A stretch of 64,000 bases of DNA, from contig CM055102.1 in the NCBI GenBank assembly GCA_029204225.1, positions 32,360,607-32,424,606 of the forward strand, given 5' to 3'. How positions within the stretch are numbered: the stretch's first letter is position 1; the number at the start of each line of letters is the position of its first letter. Of this stretch, positions 11,094 to 22,985 are shown piece by piece. The translations under genes and the position numbers were made by a program. The DNA is from Diphasiastrum complanatum. Taxonomy: Eukaryota > Streptophyta > Lycopodiopsida > Lycopodiales > Lycopodiaceae. The notes below the pieces were generated by a model that ran no database searches, had not been told where the DNA came from, and saw nothing but the letters and a program-made list of their open reading frames with translations.

Positions 11094-12870
11094 TCCTACA
11101 ACACCAAGAAGTTCGTTTACCTTGGAGACAACAGCTCACACACAATCGAAGGTGAAAGTACTGTAAGACTGAATTTTCAGAATGGACTGTCGAAGCTGAT
11201 ATCAAATGTACTGTATGTCCTGAACTTGACGACAAATCTGTTGTCGGTCAGTTGAATTACTGATTTAGGACATAAGATAGAGTTTGAGACAGATTCATGT
11301 AAAATTATTGATAAATGCAAGAGAGTTCTTGCACTCGGAAATAGGCAAAGATTTCTCCATAGGCTCACTTTGTGTTATTCTACGACTTATCATGCTTTAA
11401 GTAGTTTAGCATCTATTAATAAAGAATCGATTTGGCATCATAGACTTGGCCACCTTAATCATATATTGATCACTCACATGTCTAAGCGTTCTTCAGTTCT
11501 TGATTTAGACTATCGAATTGTCGACCCTCCTATTTGTCGGAGTTGCATCATAGGAAAACGGGCAAGAAGGCCATTTAAGTCAAATCAAGAACACATATCT
11601 AAAGACTTGCTAGACATTGTACATACTGATATATGTGGCCCAATGCAGACACCATCACTGCTTGGTACAAAATTCGTTATTACATTTCTTGATGACTATT
11701 GAAGAAGCTATGTCACAGGCCGATTCAGATCTCTGGAAAGAAGTTATGGACAAGGAGTACAACCCACTACTGAAGAACAACACATGGACTGTCACCAAGC
11801 TGTCAGCAGACAAAAAAATAATTGATTGCAAATGGGTCTTTAAGATCAAATATAAAGTAGATGGTAGTATCGACAGAAGGAAAGTGCAACTAGTGGCAAG
11901 GGAATTTTCACAAATTTTCAATATTGACTACTTCAAAACCTTTAGCCCGGTGGTCAATCATACTTCTATTTGACTGCTACTATCCTATGTTGTTGCAACG
12001 GATCTTGAGGTACACCAGATGGATGTACAAACAACAATCCTCAATGGAGTTATCGAGGAGGACATTTGCATAATCCAGCTAGAAGGCTACATCCTCAATG
12101 ATTGAGAAGATCAAGTATGCAAACTCTATAAAGCTTTATACAGTCTGAAACAGTCTTCTAGAGTATGTTTCCATCAAATCAACACTTTCTTGATCGATCA
12201 TGGATTTGAACCTTGCTCTACAAACTGCAATGTCTATTTCAAAGTTGTCAGACAATTCTTTGTCATTATCACACTACACGTAGATGATACGTTGCTTTTT
12301 AACAACAATAATTTTATGAATTGCAAGCTTGTACATAATCCCATGGATCCAAGTTTAAAGTTATCTAAAGAGCAATGTCCTATCCATATCAGTTGATTAT
12401 TGGATTTCTGATGTATGCAATTATCTCTACCAAGCCCGATCTTGCATATACCATCAGTTCTTTAAGCCAATATATGGCTAGTCTTAGTAATCGTTATATA
12501 CGAGCTACCATCGACCTTTGAATCTGCTATGGAGATGTTGATTCATCCAATATCCATACATTGGGCAGACGATATCGACACTAGAAGATCAACTTCTAGA
12601 GTTGTCATCATGTTCAATAATGGTCCAATATCATGGAACAATCGAAAAAAAACTCCATTGCAATGTCATCAACAAAGTTAGAATACATTGCAGTCTCTCA
12701 AGCTACTAAAGAGACAACTTGGTTGAGGAAACATTGGCCTCAGAAAAATTACTCCAACGATTATTCAGTGTGACAATCAGAGTGCTATTGCATTATCGAT
12801 CAATCCTAGATTTCACTCTAGGAGCAAGCAGATCGAGATCAAGTACCACTATATCATGAGCAGAATACTC
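11094..12870 (+). pseudogene. Ty1/Copia pol remnant with internal deletions
   Basis: Pieces of Copia pol in order: region after the protease (KKFVYLGDNSSHTIEGES), GAG-pre-integrase and integrase start (IWHHRLGHLNH, then CRSCIIGKRARRPFKS and DIVHTDICGPMQTPS), then after FLDDY at 11700 a jump to reverse transcriptase (LWKEVMDKEYNPLLKNNTW, CKWVFKIKYKVDGS, YSLKQSSR, LHVDDTLLF). A second loss near 12310 leads to LVHNPMDPSLKLSKEQCP and RNase H fragments (MSSTKLEYIAVSQATKET, ALSINPRFHSRSKQIEIKYH) up to about 12860. The integrase core is missing. Stops and frameshifts are frequent. Confidence 0.85.
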
Positions 12871-14700
12871 AGACCATCCAATTGTTTGGCCACCATTCAC
12901 CGTTCGATTATTCGGCCACCAATTGACACTGACTATTTGGCTTCATCGACTAGTATGTATATCAACTCAAATAGTTGACTCAAACTTTCGGTGGCTCAAC
13001 AATACTTTCATCACGTCTGGACACAATCTCTAACGGAACCAGATACTGTCTGAAAGCGACTGCTAACAGCATGTAGTGCCTTAATCCTATTTATAAAATA
13101 CCGACTAAGTGTTCTTTTAATTAGTTAGCCATGTGTATATATCTAGCAACTTATCAGTTGCTCGGTTAGCTCAACAATTCATCTAGCATATCAATTGAAC
13201 ATCTAGAGCGCAATTGTTTTGTTCTTTCTCTATGTTATCACAGAGTATTGTTTCAGAAGAACGCGACTTTGTCTACATTCAAACTGTATCTATTCACGAC
13301 TGAATAATCAATGTTCCAATAATCTAGGTCATATACATCATGTTGAATGCTTATTTTATTTCAGTTCTGATTGATTATTGCTTGCAGATAAATTGTTCAT
13401 AGATTAAATCGCTTTATATAATTGATAGTTTGAGTCGATCGTAATGCTCTGAGTTTTGCAAAAAATGCTTCCACAAAACGCCAATCAACTAGTTTGTGCA
13501 TGGCTATGAAATCGATTGTATCGACCTGGTGACTTCAAAACCGTGATCAAGCAGGGTAGTCTTCGATTCGTCGAAGTCGGCCTGAATCCGATAGACGTAG
13601 TTGCATACACCGAGAATTCTTCTCTTTGAGCCTGTCTCCCCAAAAAATCCCAACAAAACTTATATATTGCGAAATAATTTACTTATGGAGGGTAATACAC
13701 CCTCACTTGTCACTAGTGCATCATGCGACTCTCTGAATACAAAGTCGTACACTTTTTAAGTGGGGGGCCATTCATAGTCCACCATCCATCACATACAATT
13801 TAGATTTTGATAATGTCATATCAAAAAATACAAATACACGAGTAATCTAAATCAAATTTTCAAAGGGAAGGTATTAGAGTTTATATTAGATTACCATGTT
13901 TGCTTGCAAGCCCCCTTACTCACTATATCCCAATTTGGCATTGTCCCCTCCTTGCATCCTAACTACAACAACGTCTTCTTGGTTATTATATTTCTCTTAT
14001 GTTTTTTCCTCAACTTTCCCTTTATTTCAATTATGCTTCAAACACCAATGAGGTATGAACCCCCCCCACCCCCCCACCTTCTATGTAGCATTGTCGCACT
14101 GAATCCTGATGATGTCTCATCCACAAGTTCATGTGTTTAGCTATTTATTTTGTGTCGAATTCCATTTATTGTAAGAATTTTTTCGTAAATAACATACACA
14201 ATGATTTTTGCTGATGAGAAATAGAAAAATAAGAATTGAAATTGTTGTGAAATGAACTCACCATCTCCTTTGACATCGTAATGTCGTATCATCATTGCTT
14301 GGACATTTTCCATATCCAAATATATATTGTTGTATTGGTTATAATGAAAAAGAAAGATAGATCTCTTTTGCTTGTTGGATATTATGAAAGTATCCTAAAA
14401 ATTTGGAAGAATTCACCTAATTCATTTTCTATGAATGAATTGCATTTGCGTTTCATAGTTTGAAGCAATTTGTAGGCAGGTATTATTTGATGTCGTTTCA
14501 ATCCCTTTTGGTCATATTTCTTCATAATTTTTTTCAATGCTCTATATCCTTTTTGACTCACACCTCCTTTATCACATGCATAGACTATCTCTCTAACATT
14601 TAAATTCGATTTAAACTTGGTAGCAAGTCTTCTTGCAATCTTTAAACGAAATAAACCACTTGTTTATTGGTAGATATTGATTTCTTGGTAGATCTTGGAT
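12871..14700. other. No recognised gene; perhaps decayed LTR sequence
   Basis: It follows the RNase H end of the Copia remnant, so 12.9-13.65 kb could hold its 3' LTR, but I found no matching second LTR. A poly-C tract with one interruption lies at 14060-14077. The frames at 13904-14140 and 14281-14463 show no recognisable protein. Confidence 0.4.
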
Positions 14701-14915
14701 CCACATGTGTGAAGTGTTGTGCTTTATTGCTTTTGTATAGACATGGAAAGTACTAAGTCATATCTAAGTGTTTATGATCAGATTTTGGTGCATTTGTAAG
14801 TTCTAGCATGCATAAAGTAGTGATTTCTATCTTCTAGCTATTTCTAGATGTGCAACCAAAGTGGCCCAAGATCTTGTTGATCCACTAATGTGTTTTGGAT
14901 CTGTATTTTTTCACA

Positions 14916-14926
14916 TGGTATCAGAG
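14916..14926 (+). promoter_or_regulatory. Primer-binding site of a Copia remnant
   Basis: TGGTATCAGAG, the iMet-type PBS, directly follows a TTTTTCACA LTR end at 14915. The leader after it aligns with the leader at 39104 (shared words TTGCAGGC and TTTAGGTCA, then AATACTTGTA), so these are two copies of one Copia family. Confidence 0.75.
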
Positions 14927-15332
14927 TAGGTTGCAGGCCAAAGTTGGTTTTTATGCCAAATCCAGAGGTGGATTTGAGGGATCCATGAATTCTATGTGGA
15001 TTAAGAGGTGTTTCTAGCTCAAATCTTGTAGTTTCAAGTATAGAGTTTAGATCTTTGTGATCTTAAAGTCATTTTAGGTCAAAATACTTGTAAATGGCCA
15101 ATTTTTGAAACCACTTACTGGAACTTGGAGACAAAAATTTCTCATGATTATAGATGGTACATTCTATTAGATGAGATATCTAGAATCTAGCTTTCGCATA
15201 TAGATTTTGCTTGATTCAATATTTTGCATTTTTGGTGAAACTCTAAATTTGATAGAATCTCTTGATTTTAAGTTCTTGGACTTTTTCAAGAGCGTGTTTC
15301 AATATTAGGTATTTGCAAAAGTTCATCATATT

Positions 15333-16327
15333 GTGATCAAGAAATCAAGATTTTTTGTGCTAGGATTTGTTAGAAAGAAAAAAAGGAAGGTGAGAATGGA
15401 ATCCTTGCTTGAGATGAATGATTTGATGGATATTGTTGAAGGTGTGGAGGAAAGACCTTTGGCACCACAAGATCAAGTGAGGTATGACAAGAGGGCAAAG
15501 AAGGCTTTACATGTGATCAAGATGAATGTGACTAATGAACTTCTCAAGGAAGTTGGTAAGTGTACTTCATCAAGTGAGGCTTGGGAAGCTTTATGAGTCC
15601 AAGTCTACATCAAGGGTACTAACCCTTAGGAGGCAAATTTTTCAATGTATGAAAAAGAAGGATGAAAGTGCTCATGCTTTTGTTTTGAGGGTTAAGGCAT
15701 TCAATGATGAGCTAGCATGAATTGATGAACGCATTAAGGAGATAGAACTTGTTCAAGTTGTTCTTAATGGCTTATTGGATGATCATGCCAATCTTGTTCA
15801 TTTTTTTGCTATTTAAAAGACTTTGCCAAGTATGGTGGATTTCCAAGAGATCTTGGTGAATGAGAGTTTAGGATTCTATCAAGAGGAGGATCTACTTCCA
15901 TTTCTCAAGTTGGATAGGAGGTGGCTATGTTCTCAAGGGGCAAGTTCCAGGGCAAAGGCAAAATCAAGTGGTCAAAGAGTCAAGATCAAGGTGAGCCTTA
16001 TACTTTTGTTGGCAAGAAGAGATATAGATCTAAGTTAAAATGATTTTATTGTGGATTCAAAGGGCATTTTGCAAGTGATTGCTTCAAGAAAAAGAGAGAT
16101 CAAGATGAGAATCAATGCAATTTTATTTTTGATAAGGATGGTGTTGGTGATCAAAACTCGAATGACGATGATTTTATGATGTCTTCTTGTTTGCTAGCCA
16201 ATGATGGAGATATTGATCCATGGTGGATTGATAGTGGAGCAAGCTTTCATATGACATGGCACAAAGAGTACTTCCCTTCTTTGGTGCCTTATGAAGGAGA
16301 GAAGAAGGTTATCAACATGGCCAATTG
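15333..16327 (+). pseudogene. Ty1/Copia gag to protease remnant
   Basis: Frames give a gag related to the intact Copia element at 28.2 kb: MESLLEMNDLMDIVEG, ALHVIKMNVTNELLKEVGK, then ESAHAFVLRVKAFNDELA and VVLNGLLDDHANLV. The protease region follows as DPWWIDSGASFHMT with the conserved DSGA at about 16225. Several stops and frame changes interrupt it. The zinc knuckle region (about 16041-16090) is out of frame. Coding similarity stops at 16327 in VINMAN, where an LTR of another family begins, so the remnant was cut by that insertion. Confidence 0.8.
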
Positions 16328-16810
16328 CCATGCCCACTACTGGTCTCAGGTAGCGTGTCCACGCTAGAGATCGGTAGACCAACAACCCGTAAGTTAGTTA
16401 TGACTATAATGGAATTGGGGCCCTTATGTGTATAAGGTCATAATTAATGGTTGTAGACCTAAACTCATGGTGGTGGATTGGTTATGGGTCTATCAGTGAG
16501 TCATTGAGGAACTTGATGATGTGGCCCAGATAGGCTTCAGAGGTGTCCAGTGAGTTGTGACAATGCACTATTAGTGGTGCATAGGCCTTGGAGGGTATAA
16601 ATATACCTATTGGGTTCTCAATAGTTGATACTTGATTGTGAGACTAGTAACCGTATGCTACTGGTGTGATGTCTCATTCCTCTTTGAGATTGATTTATAG
16701 TTTGGGGACTAGATTCGTTCGATCTAGGATTGGTTTTTCCACCATCCGTTTTCCTTGTGTTGCTCGTTATTGGCATACTTAGCATAGGATTCTTGGTTTA
16801 GGCTTTATAT
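16328..16810 (+). repeat. Chromovirus-type LTR, forward copy (arm 1 of an inverted pair)
   Basis: Aligns in inverted orientation with 16892-17335 over about 440 bp, including TAGAGATCGGTAGACCAACA, GTATAAGGTCATAATTAATG and the inner CACAAGG-type block. A variant primer-binding site follows at 16811. It interrupts the Copia gag-protease remnant. Confidence 0.75.
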
Positions 16811-16823
16811 TGGTATCAAAGCC
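16811..16823 (+). promoter_or_regulatory. Variant primer-binding site between the inverted LTRs
   Basis: TGGTATCAAAGCC differs from the iMet-type PBS by one G-to-A change. It lies in the spacer of about 125 bp between the two inverted LTR arms. Confidence 0.65.
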
Positions 16824-16891
16824 AGTTCTAAGCAAGTTTTGCCATCGAAAGAGCTTGAGAAAGAACCTCGACGTTTTTTGAGAATTCGGAG

Positions 16892-17335
16892 TAAGCAACA
16901 CAAGGGAAATGGATGGTAGACAAATCAACCCAACCAATCCTAGATCGAATGGATCTAGCCCCCAAGCTATGGATCAATCACAAAGAGGAATGAGGCATCA
17001 CACTAGCAGCATCCTGCCACTGGTCATGCTATCAAGCATACACTAGTGAGAGCCCAATAGGTATACTTATACCCTCCAAGGCCCATGCACCACTAGTAGT
17101 GCATTGTGACACCTCACTGGACACCTCTGCAGCCTATCTGGGCCACATCATCCAGTCCCTCAATGACTCATTGATAGACCCATACCAATCCACCACCATG
17201 AGTTTAGGCCTACAACCATTAATTATGACCTTATACACATAAGGTCCTCAATTCCCTTATAGTCATAAGTAGCTTACAGGTTGTTGGTCTACCGATCTCT
17301 AGAGTGGGCATGCTACCCGAGACCAGTCGTGGACA
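16892..17335 (-). repeat. Chromovirus 3' LTR, inverted copy (arm 2)
   Basis: On the minus strand the LTR starts TGTCCACGACTGGTCTCGGG, directly after a purine tract (17336-17353) and a chromodomain-coding piece. That is the normal 3' end of a chromovirus. It lacks the last 40-50 bp relative to arm 1. Confidence 0.75.
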
Positions 17336-17353
17336 TGATTCTTCCCCCCTTAT
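17336..17353 (-). promoter_or_regulatory. Polypurine tract
   Basis: The minus strand reads AATAAGGGGGGAAGAATC immediately before the LTR start. This is the usual plus-strand priming site of an LTR element. Confidence 0.65.
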
Positions 17354-17363
17354 TCATTTGTCC

Positions 17364-17591
17364 TCAGAACTTAAAGGTAGAAAAGTTCTTCATTAAGCTC
17401 CCCTCCTGTTCCCAGGAATCATCATCGTCTGTGTGACCCTTCCGTTGAACAAAATGCTTGGTAACTATATGATTTCTCAATCGTTTAGTTCTTATATCCA
17501 ATCCACCAACAACCATAAGAAAAATCCAGCATAGTCCAGGAGTTTTTGGAATTTTTGGCCAAGGTGTCACGTTTTGATAGGAAGTTGGCAT
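17364..17591 (-). pseudogene. Gypsy chromovirus polyprotein C-terminus with chromodomain
   Basis: A minus-strand frame of 75 codons ends at the polypurine tract. Its second half reads LDIRTKRLRNHIVTKHFV, then QRKGHTDDDDSWEQEGSL. This matches the chromodomain that chromovirus integrases carry at their C-terminus to read histone marks. The expected WKG is QRKG here. Upstream integrase is absent, so only the last piece of pol survives. It defines the minus-strand element whose 3' LTR is 16892-17335. Confidence 0.75.
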
Positions 17592-19079
17592 AGTGGTAGT
17601 TCAATCTTGATAGCACCGTGGTTGCCTCACAAAAAAGCATGCACAACCAAACGGTCTCGGAGCCTAAGATTGAAAAAGGCTAAAGTTAAACGAAGAAAGT
17701 TGTTTTTTGATATGCTTGAAACTGAGGCGTACCAACACTCTATGAAAGTAAAAACAAGTAAAGCCAATAAAAATCTTGAGTTTATTTCCACTCATTCTCA
17801 GTGAGTTGGAATTGGTACTCTGAAGTTCGAATGTAAAATTCCTGATAACTTCAATGGTACCAGTGGTGTTAGTCTCAATTGATTTATGTATTTTTCATAT
17901 CAATCGGGATTTTGAGACGCTTTGGTCAGGAAGTGGAGGGCCTTTGTGGAGGAAGAACTTGTGTGGGATGCAAGTAATTCCAAATTGAAAAACTAAAACT
18001 AACTGGATCAGTTTGACCGTAGTATGGCCGTAAATCTAATTGATGTCAAATACTATGGGTCATAAAATGGGTGTTTTGTCGGAAATTTGAGATATTGGTC
18101 ATGACTCCTTATGATATCTCAAATTTACAAAACCGGAAATCCGGCAAGCTATTTCTATATAAAAGATATATTGGTGAGTTTCTTAAACTTTGATTAACCC
18201 GTTTTCTTGTGATTCCTTGGAAGGTAGTTTTTATTAGTTGTTGACCTTGGACGATGTCATAGAAATGGTTAATGGAAGCATTTTCTAAATTGTCTTCCTT
18301 ACTTAAATCTTCAATAATCCTTTTTCTGATTTACAACTTACTTCAAGTTTTTCTTGGATCTCTTTTTAGAAACTTTTTCTATGGCAAATTTTAGTTGATA
18401 TGCATCCTTTGGAAACTCGTGTCGTTTCGTGTTAAAAGGCAGAAAAGAAAAGAGTTATCAAGGAGAAATATCTATCATAGATTCCAAGAGAAATCTGTTA
18501 TATGAAAGACGACGGACCTATTTCAAGATTCCGAAATGATAGGATATTCAGATATTTTAGAAATCCTTTAAGGATTATAGTTGATATCTGGTTTGAAGAT
18601 GTAAGATAAGGAAATTAGAATATACTCTTATAGTAGAAGAGTGGCTGATTACAAGTCTGATTGATTTGTATCAGATCTAGGGAATTCTATTGCAAGATGG
18701 TGGTTTATTAAAACCTATTCCTTGTTGGTGGTAATCAGCTTGATCTTAGTGAGTACTGAAATTCGTGGGTTGATGCAAGGAAGGAAATTCACGCTAACTA
18801 TATTTTTTTTTTATTATCTCCAGTTGAGATTTTGGTTGTGAAATAGCACTCTTTTAGAAATATTCTCTCTTAGAGGATAATCAAGTTACAAGATTCTCGG
18901 TTAAGAAAGATTGTGTATAGATCAGGTGATATCTATAGAGATATGCTATGTAGTAAACCTTTGTGTGATCACAAACCTTTTGTACAAACTTTTAATCTTG
19001 TGGATCTACAACGGATTCCTTGGACTAAGTTTATTTGCACACACAAACTGGATAGTTCTCTGGGAATTTTGATGGACAT
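17592..19079. other. No recognised gene
   Basis: About 1.5 kb with short frames only (for example 17574-17804) and no recognisable protein. It lies between the chromovirus end and the LTR-like segment at 19080, so it may be LTR or leader sequence of one of the flanking Gypsy elements. Confidence 0.4.
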
Positions 19080-19330
19080 TTGGTAGCTGATCCATCAGTT
19101 TAAGTGAATTTTGTCTTTATTTCATTACATTTTCTTGATATCGATGTCTCTAATTTGCAAGAATGGAGGCTGATTGATAATCTGATGACCTGCTTCCCTG
19201 TTTGATCCTATCTGGATCTATATCTCACTTGGATCTTGTCAATTGTTGTCAGATCTTATCAGATCTTGTTGGATCTAGATGGATCTGGCTTGATCTGACT
19301 AGAATTCTCTAGATCTGGTTGTGATGACTT
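19080..19330 (-). repeat. LTR-like repeat shared with 43447-43650
   Basis: Shared blocks are TTTGG-AG-TGATCCATC, GTTTAAG, CTGATAAT and CACTTGGATCTT, with identity of perhaps 70% by eye. It follows the integrase end of the minus-strand Gypsy element, the place for a 3' LTR. At 43 kb the same sequence sits upstream of a minus-strand ORF of the related unknown family, the place for a 5' LTR. Confidence 0.45.
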
Positions 19331-19339
19331 TGAAGATGT

Positions 19340-20420
19340 TCTACTTGTGACTTGTCATCCCCATCCTCGATCCATTTCACTGTGGTGGCCAATACTTGTG
19401 CAATCGGCTACCATTGATGGGCGTATCGAATGGCGTCCCATCCATCTTCTCGAGGTTCACGGTTCCACGATCGAGGATCCCTTTTATTCGAAACGGGCCT
19501 TCGCCTGTGAACTTCAACTATTGCCTTGGTTTGTACATGAGGTCCAGATTGAAGATCTTTCTTGTGCAACCGGCGATCATGCCATGTCTTGCATCGTTCT
19601 TTCTCAGGTGCCAATACATGTATAGCTAGTAAGCGCGTTTCACAAAGTTTATGCAGTGCTTCATGGCGCAATTGTAGAGATTTGGATTCATCAAGATGTT
19701 GCATTGTGGCAATCCTCAATGATGGTACCAAAAATTCTACTGGCATTATTGCATCCTGCAACTGAAATGGTGTGTGATTAGTGCTTCCCTTGCAAGCTGT
19801 CCTGAATGCCCATAGAGCATGGTGACTTGTGATCCCAATCAGATTTGCTAGCTTCAACTATTTTCGTGATTATGCTATACATGATCTTATTGGATGATTC
19901 TGCATGTCCATTATCGCGAGGATAATAAGGCATGCTGAATCTATGGATCACGAAAAATTCCTCCAATAGAACTTGGTCTCATTGACGAAATGGCTTCCGC
20001 GATCACTGACTATCTCCATCGGGCATCCGAAGTGCACAATGATACTTTCATATAGAAACTTGGCAGTTGCTCCAACGTCAGCTATCTGCACTACCTTCGC
20101 TTCGACCCACTTGGTGAGGTAATCTGTGGCCATGATAATATATCAGGCTTGTGAACTTCTTGCGACTGGGTGGATTGGACCGATATAATCCAATCCCCAT
20201 TTCTCAAATGGTGCTTGAGCTAGTACTGGATGTAAAAGATCACAGTTCAATCTCGTCGGCCTCCTTGCTCTTTGGCACACATCACATTTCTTCAAGTATT
20301 CATCTGTATCCTTATGAATCGTTGGCTACCAGCATCCTAATTGCAGGATCTTGAGAACTGTAATGTCGGATGCAAAATGACCACCACCCATGCCTCCATG
20401 GAGATAATTTGGGTGGCCTC
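19340..20420 (-). pseudogene. Ty3/Gypsy integrase remnant (non-chromovirus type)
   Basis: Minus-strand frames in order: a zinc-binding H2C2 end (CDVCQRARRPTRLNCDLLHP near 20230), then WGLDYIGPIHPV, ATDYLTKWVEAKVVQ, VHFGCPMEIVSDRGSHFVNE (second catalytic Asp in SDRG), and YYPRDNGHAESSNK with the catalytic Glu. The C-terminal part (19408-19857) includes WAFRTACKGSTNHTPFQL. The ATDYLTKWVEA wording is typical of the Tat/Athila-like branch. Three frame changes break it. It is the 3' continuation of the RT/RNase H piece at 20666-21060. Confidence 0.82.
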
Positions 20421-20665
20421 ATGTGGAAGAATACATCTACAAAGAATACTATCTGGTCCTCTTCGATATTGGTCAGTAATCAATTGATAAGGTCTAGCTT
20501 TTAAAATCATTTTTCATTGTTTCGCCTTGGATAAAGATTTATCTAGTTAGCCCCGCCCACATTAAATATTCAACTATATCTGCGGCCCATTCATTAAATA
20601 TTCCTTTCCCTTAATTCGCGGCATGTGATCTGCCATGCCATGTTGCTTTCCTTGCAAACCACTAT

Positions 20666-21060
20666 TCAAAAATCAAACTCCAACAAAAGAAGTAACCAAT
20701 GAGTGATTCTTCCTATGTTACAAGTTTTATTAACAAGATATAGCAAGGGTTGATGGTCCGTATAAAAAGCAAGTGTGTGGCCATCAACATAATGCCGAAA
20801 TTTCTTAACCGCATAAATCATCTCTAGTGTCTCTCGTTTCATTGTCAAATAATTTATCTCTGAGTCACTAAGTTGTCGACTTGCAAATCCGATTGGAAAA
20901 TTCTTTTTGTGTTCTCTTGGCTGGGTTAAGACAACTCCTATTGCATACTTCGATGCATCCGTATGCACATGAAACTCTATGGACCAATTGGGTGGCCATA
21001 ATATTGGCACTGAGACCAATGCATCTTTTAGCTTCTAGAGAGCCTGCAGGGCTTCCTCTG
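20666..21060 (-). pseudogene. Ty3/Gypsy reverse transcriptase C-terminus and RNase H
   Basis: The minus-strand frame reads HWTEEALQAL, an in-frame TAG, KLKDALVSVPILWPPNW, then the RNase H part with FHVHTDASKYAIGVVLTQ (first catalytic Asp), LSDSEINYLTMKRETLEMIY and FYTDHQPLLYLVN. The RT catalytic core with YxDD is absent. The frame is continuous, apart from that TAG, with the unrecognised coiled-coil ORF upstream, so a deletion appears to have fused the two. Confidence 0.82.
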
Positions 21061-22985
21061 TCCAATGTGGTTTCTTGTGAGTTTGTAGATTGGTAGTAGC
21101 CTTTAAGCATTCTTCCAGGGTGGCTATGTGCTGGTTGAGGGCCTCGACGGAAGCAATGTAAGATTGTTGTAATTTTGAGTATTGCTCCGTCGTGGCTTTT
21201 AGCTTTTGGGCCAGCGTTTGATAGGCCACCACTGGAATGGCAGTTCCCTCAGGAATAGCTGGTGGTGCGAAGTCGTTGAAGTCCACCATTTTCAACTGTT
21301 CCTTCATAGCGGGACGTGCTGCTTGTGAATCTGCTACAGCCTCATCCTTTTTGGCTTTGAGGGTATCGATGGTTTGTTGCATGTGGGATACCTTTAATTG
21401 GAGCTGGTTATGGAGGTGGAGTAGCATCTGCTGTTGTTGTTGATTGTAATTTGTTAGGTTCTAGATCTGCAGCTGTTGTTGTTTGTTTTCCTCCTCCAGC
21501 CTTGCTTTATCTTTCTGAAGGTTCGCCATAGCACCATCGTCAAATTGCCGCATAGTATATTGTCCGCCTAGGGTGCCAAATATATTATATTGGAGTTCAT
21601 TCACCAACCATGCCGCTTTTTGGGCTGTAAGGGGTAGCTGCTCCCAAGGACCAATGTCAGAGAGGGTGCGTGTGTAGTTAGGATACGGCATGGGGTTAAA
21701 TGGTAGAAAATCAGGAACAAGGCTAGATGGAGGTGTATGAAAGGCAGGTGGAGGTGATTGTGGATTGAGGGTTGGGGAGATACTACGTGGCGGAGAGTGT
21801 GGGACTGGGTTAGTGGTGACAGTGGTTGATGGTAATGCAGTTAGTAATTGTAATGCAAAATCATCTACGTTGACTATGGAGTCAAGTAGGGTGGAGATTT
21901 GTACAGGGGAGGGCTTTTGTGGAAGTGTGAAAGTGAAGCCCGTGTTGAGAGCTAGTGAGGGTGTGGAGGAAGCAGTAAATGGTGGGGGTGGTGGTGGGAG
22001 TGTGAGAGCAAGTGATGGAGAGGGGATTGCATGTGTGGACAGAATCATGCCCATAGGAGCCGGAAGTGCTTGCCGGTCCGGAGCTGCCTGCTACTGCTTG
22101 TCGGCGTTGTTGGGCCTGGTGAAGTAAGGCCGCTTGCTGCTCGAGGACCTCCTTTGGGACCTGAGATGGTTTAAGGCTCCCTCCGAATTCAGCATATTCC
22201 ACCCCGATGTTGCTGAATAGAATGTCATGCGAAACATCGGCTTTTGTGCTGACCGCCTTCCCTTTTTGCTTCTTAGTAGGTGGGGCTGGTGAGACTAGTT
22301 CTGTTGTCGGTTGGGGGGTGGCTCATTTTTTTGTTCTTGGATAAACATCATCCAGCTCCTTGATGGCAGCAGCAGCCCTAGATCCCAATTGTTTGGTGAC
22401 CAACATGTGGAGGATGATACCCACATTTGGTAGTTGATTTGCGGGCTTTTAGAGCTCCGCACATCTTCTCCGCTACCTTCTCAGTCCACTTATAATTTTG
22501 AGTGGGGTCGTCCATGCTGAGGGTCAGAGAAAAGAGATCGCTCGGTGGGATGCGGTCCATCTTGGTGGTATGTAGTGCGACCATGGTGATGAGGATCTCT
22601 GAGGCGGCCCGTAGATGGGGATCCATGATGAGGCGGAGAGCGATCCCGTCGTTGGTTTGGGCAATGGTTTTGCCATCGTCTGTCAAAAACTTTGTGAAGT
22701 ACTTGGCATCATAGCTGGTGCCCTTTCCATGGATTGTCTCTCCGAGATTAGAAAAGCCGACGCTCTGAAGATCCCCAGGAGAGACATTGATAATAGAATA
22801 GCTGCCACTCTTGAATGTAATCTGGAAAGTTTGGAACTCATCCGAATAGGTCGAGTAGGCTGCTCGGATGAGGCTCTCGCTTTGCTAGTCTCGGAAAAGT
22901 GTTAGATCAAATCCAAGGTTGGTGAGGATATCCTTAGCCAGTGTGAGCTGCTCGGCGTAATTCTTAAGATAGATCATGATTATAT
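21061..22985 (-). pseudogene. Unrecognised retroelement ORF with proline-rich and coiled-coil parts
   Basis: On the minus strand an ORF starts near 22977 (MIYLKNYAEQLTLAKDILTN). An N-terminal domain of about 210 residues includes INVSPGDLQSVGFSNLGE, KYFTKFLTDDGKTIAQ and ASEILITMVALHTTKMDRI. A lysine-rich patch (PPTKKQKGKA) follows, then a long Pro/Ser/Thr-rich segment with PPPPPP, and then Gln-rich heptad-like sequence (LQKDKARLEEENKQQQLQ, QTIDTLKAKKDEA). It carries a few stops and frameshifts (TAG after LTLFRD; a frame change near 22437) but reads as former coding sequence. It joins the Gypsy RT in frame. I do not recognise the family. By position it could be a divergent gag or the extra ORF1 known upstream of gag in Ogre/Tat elements. 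Confidence 0.55.

Noticed and set aside
16328-17335. A CRISPR-like or IS-like inverted repeat
   Set aside because: The arms are retroelement LTRs with a PBS, polypurine tract and chromodomain beside them in a plant genome, so no bacterial system is involved.
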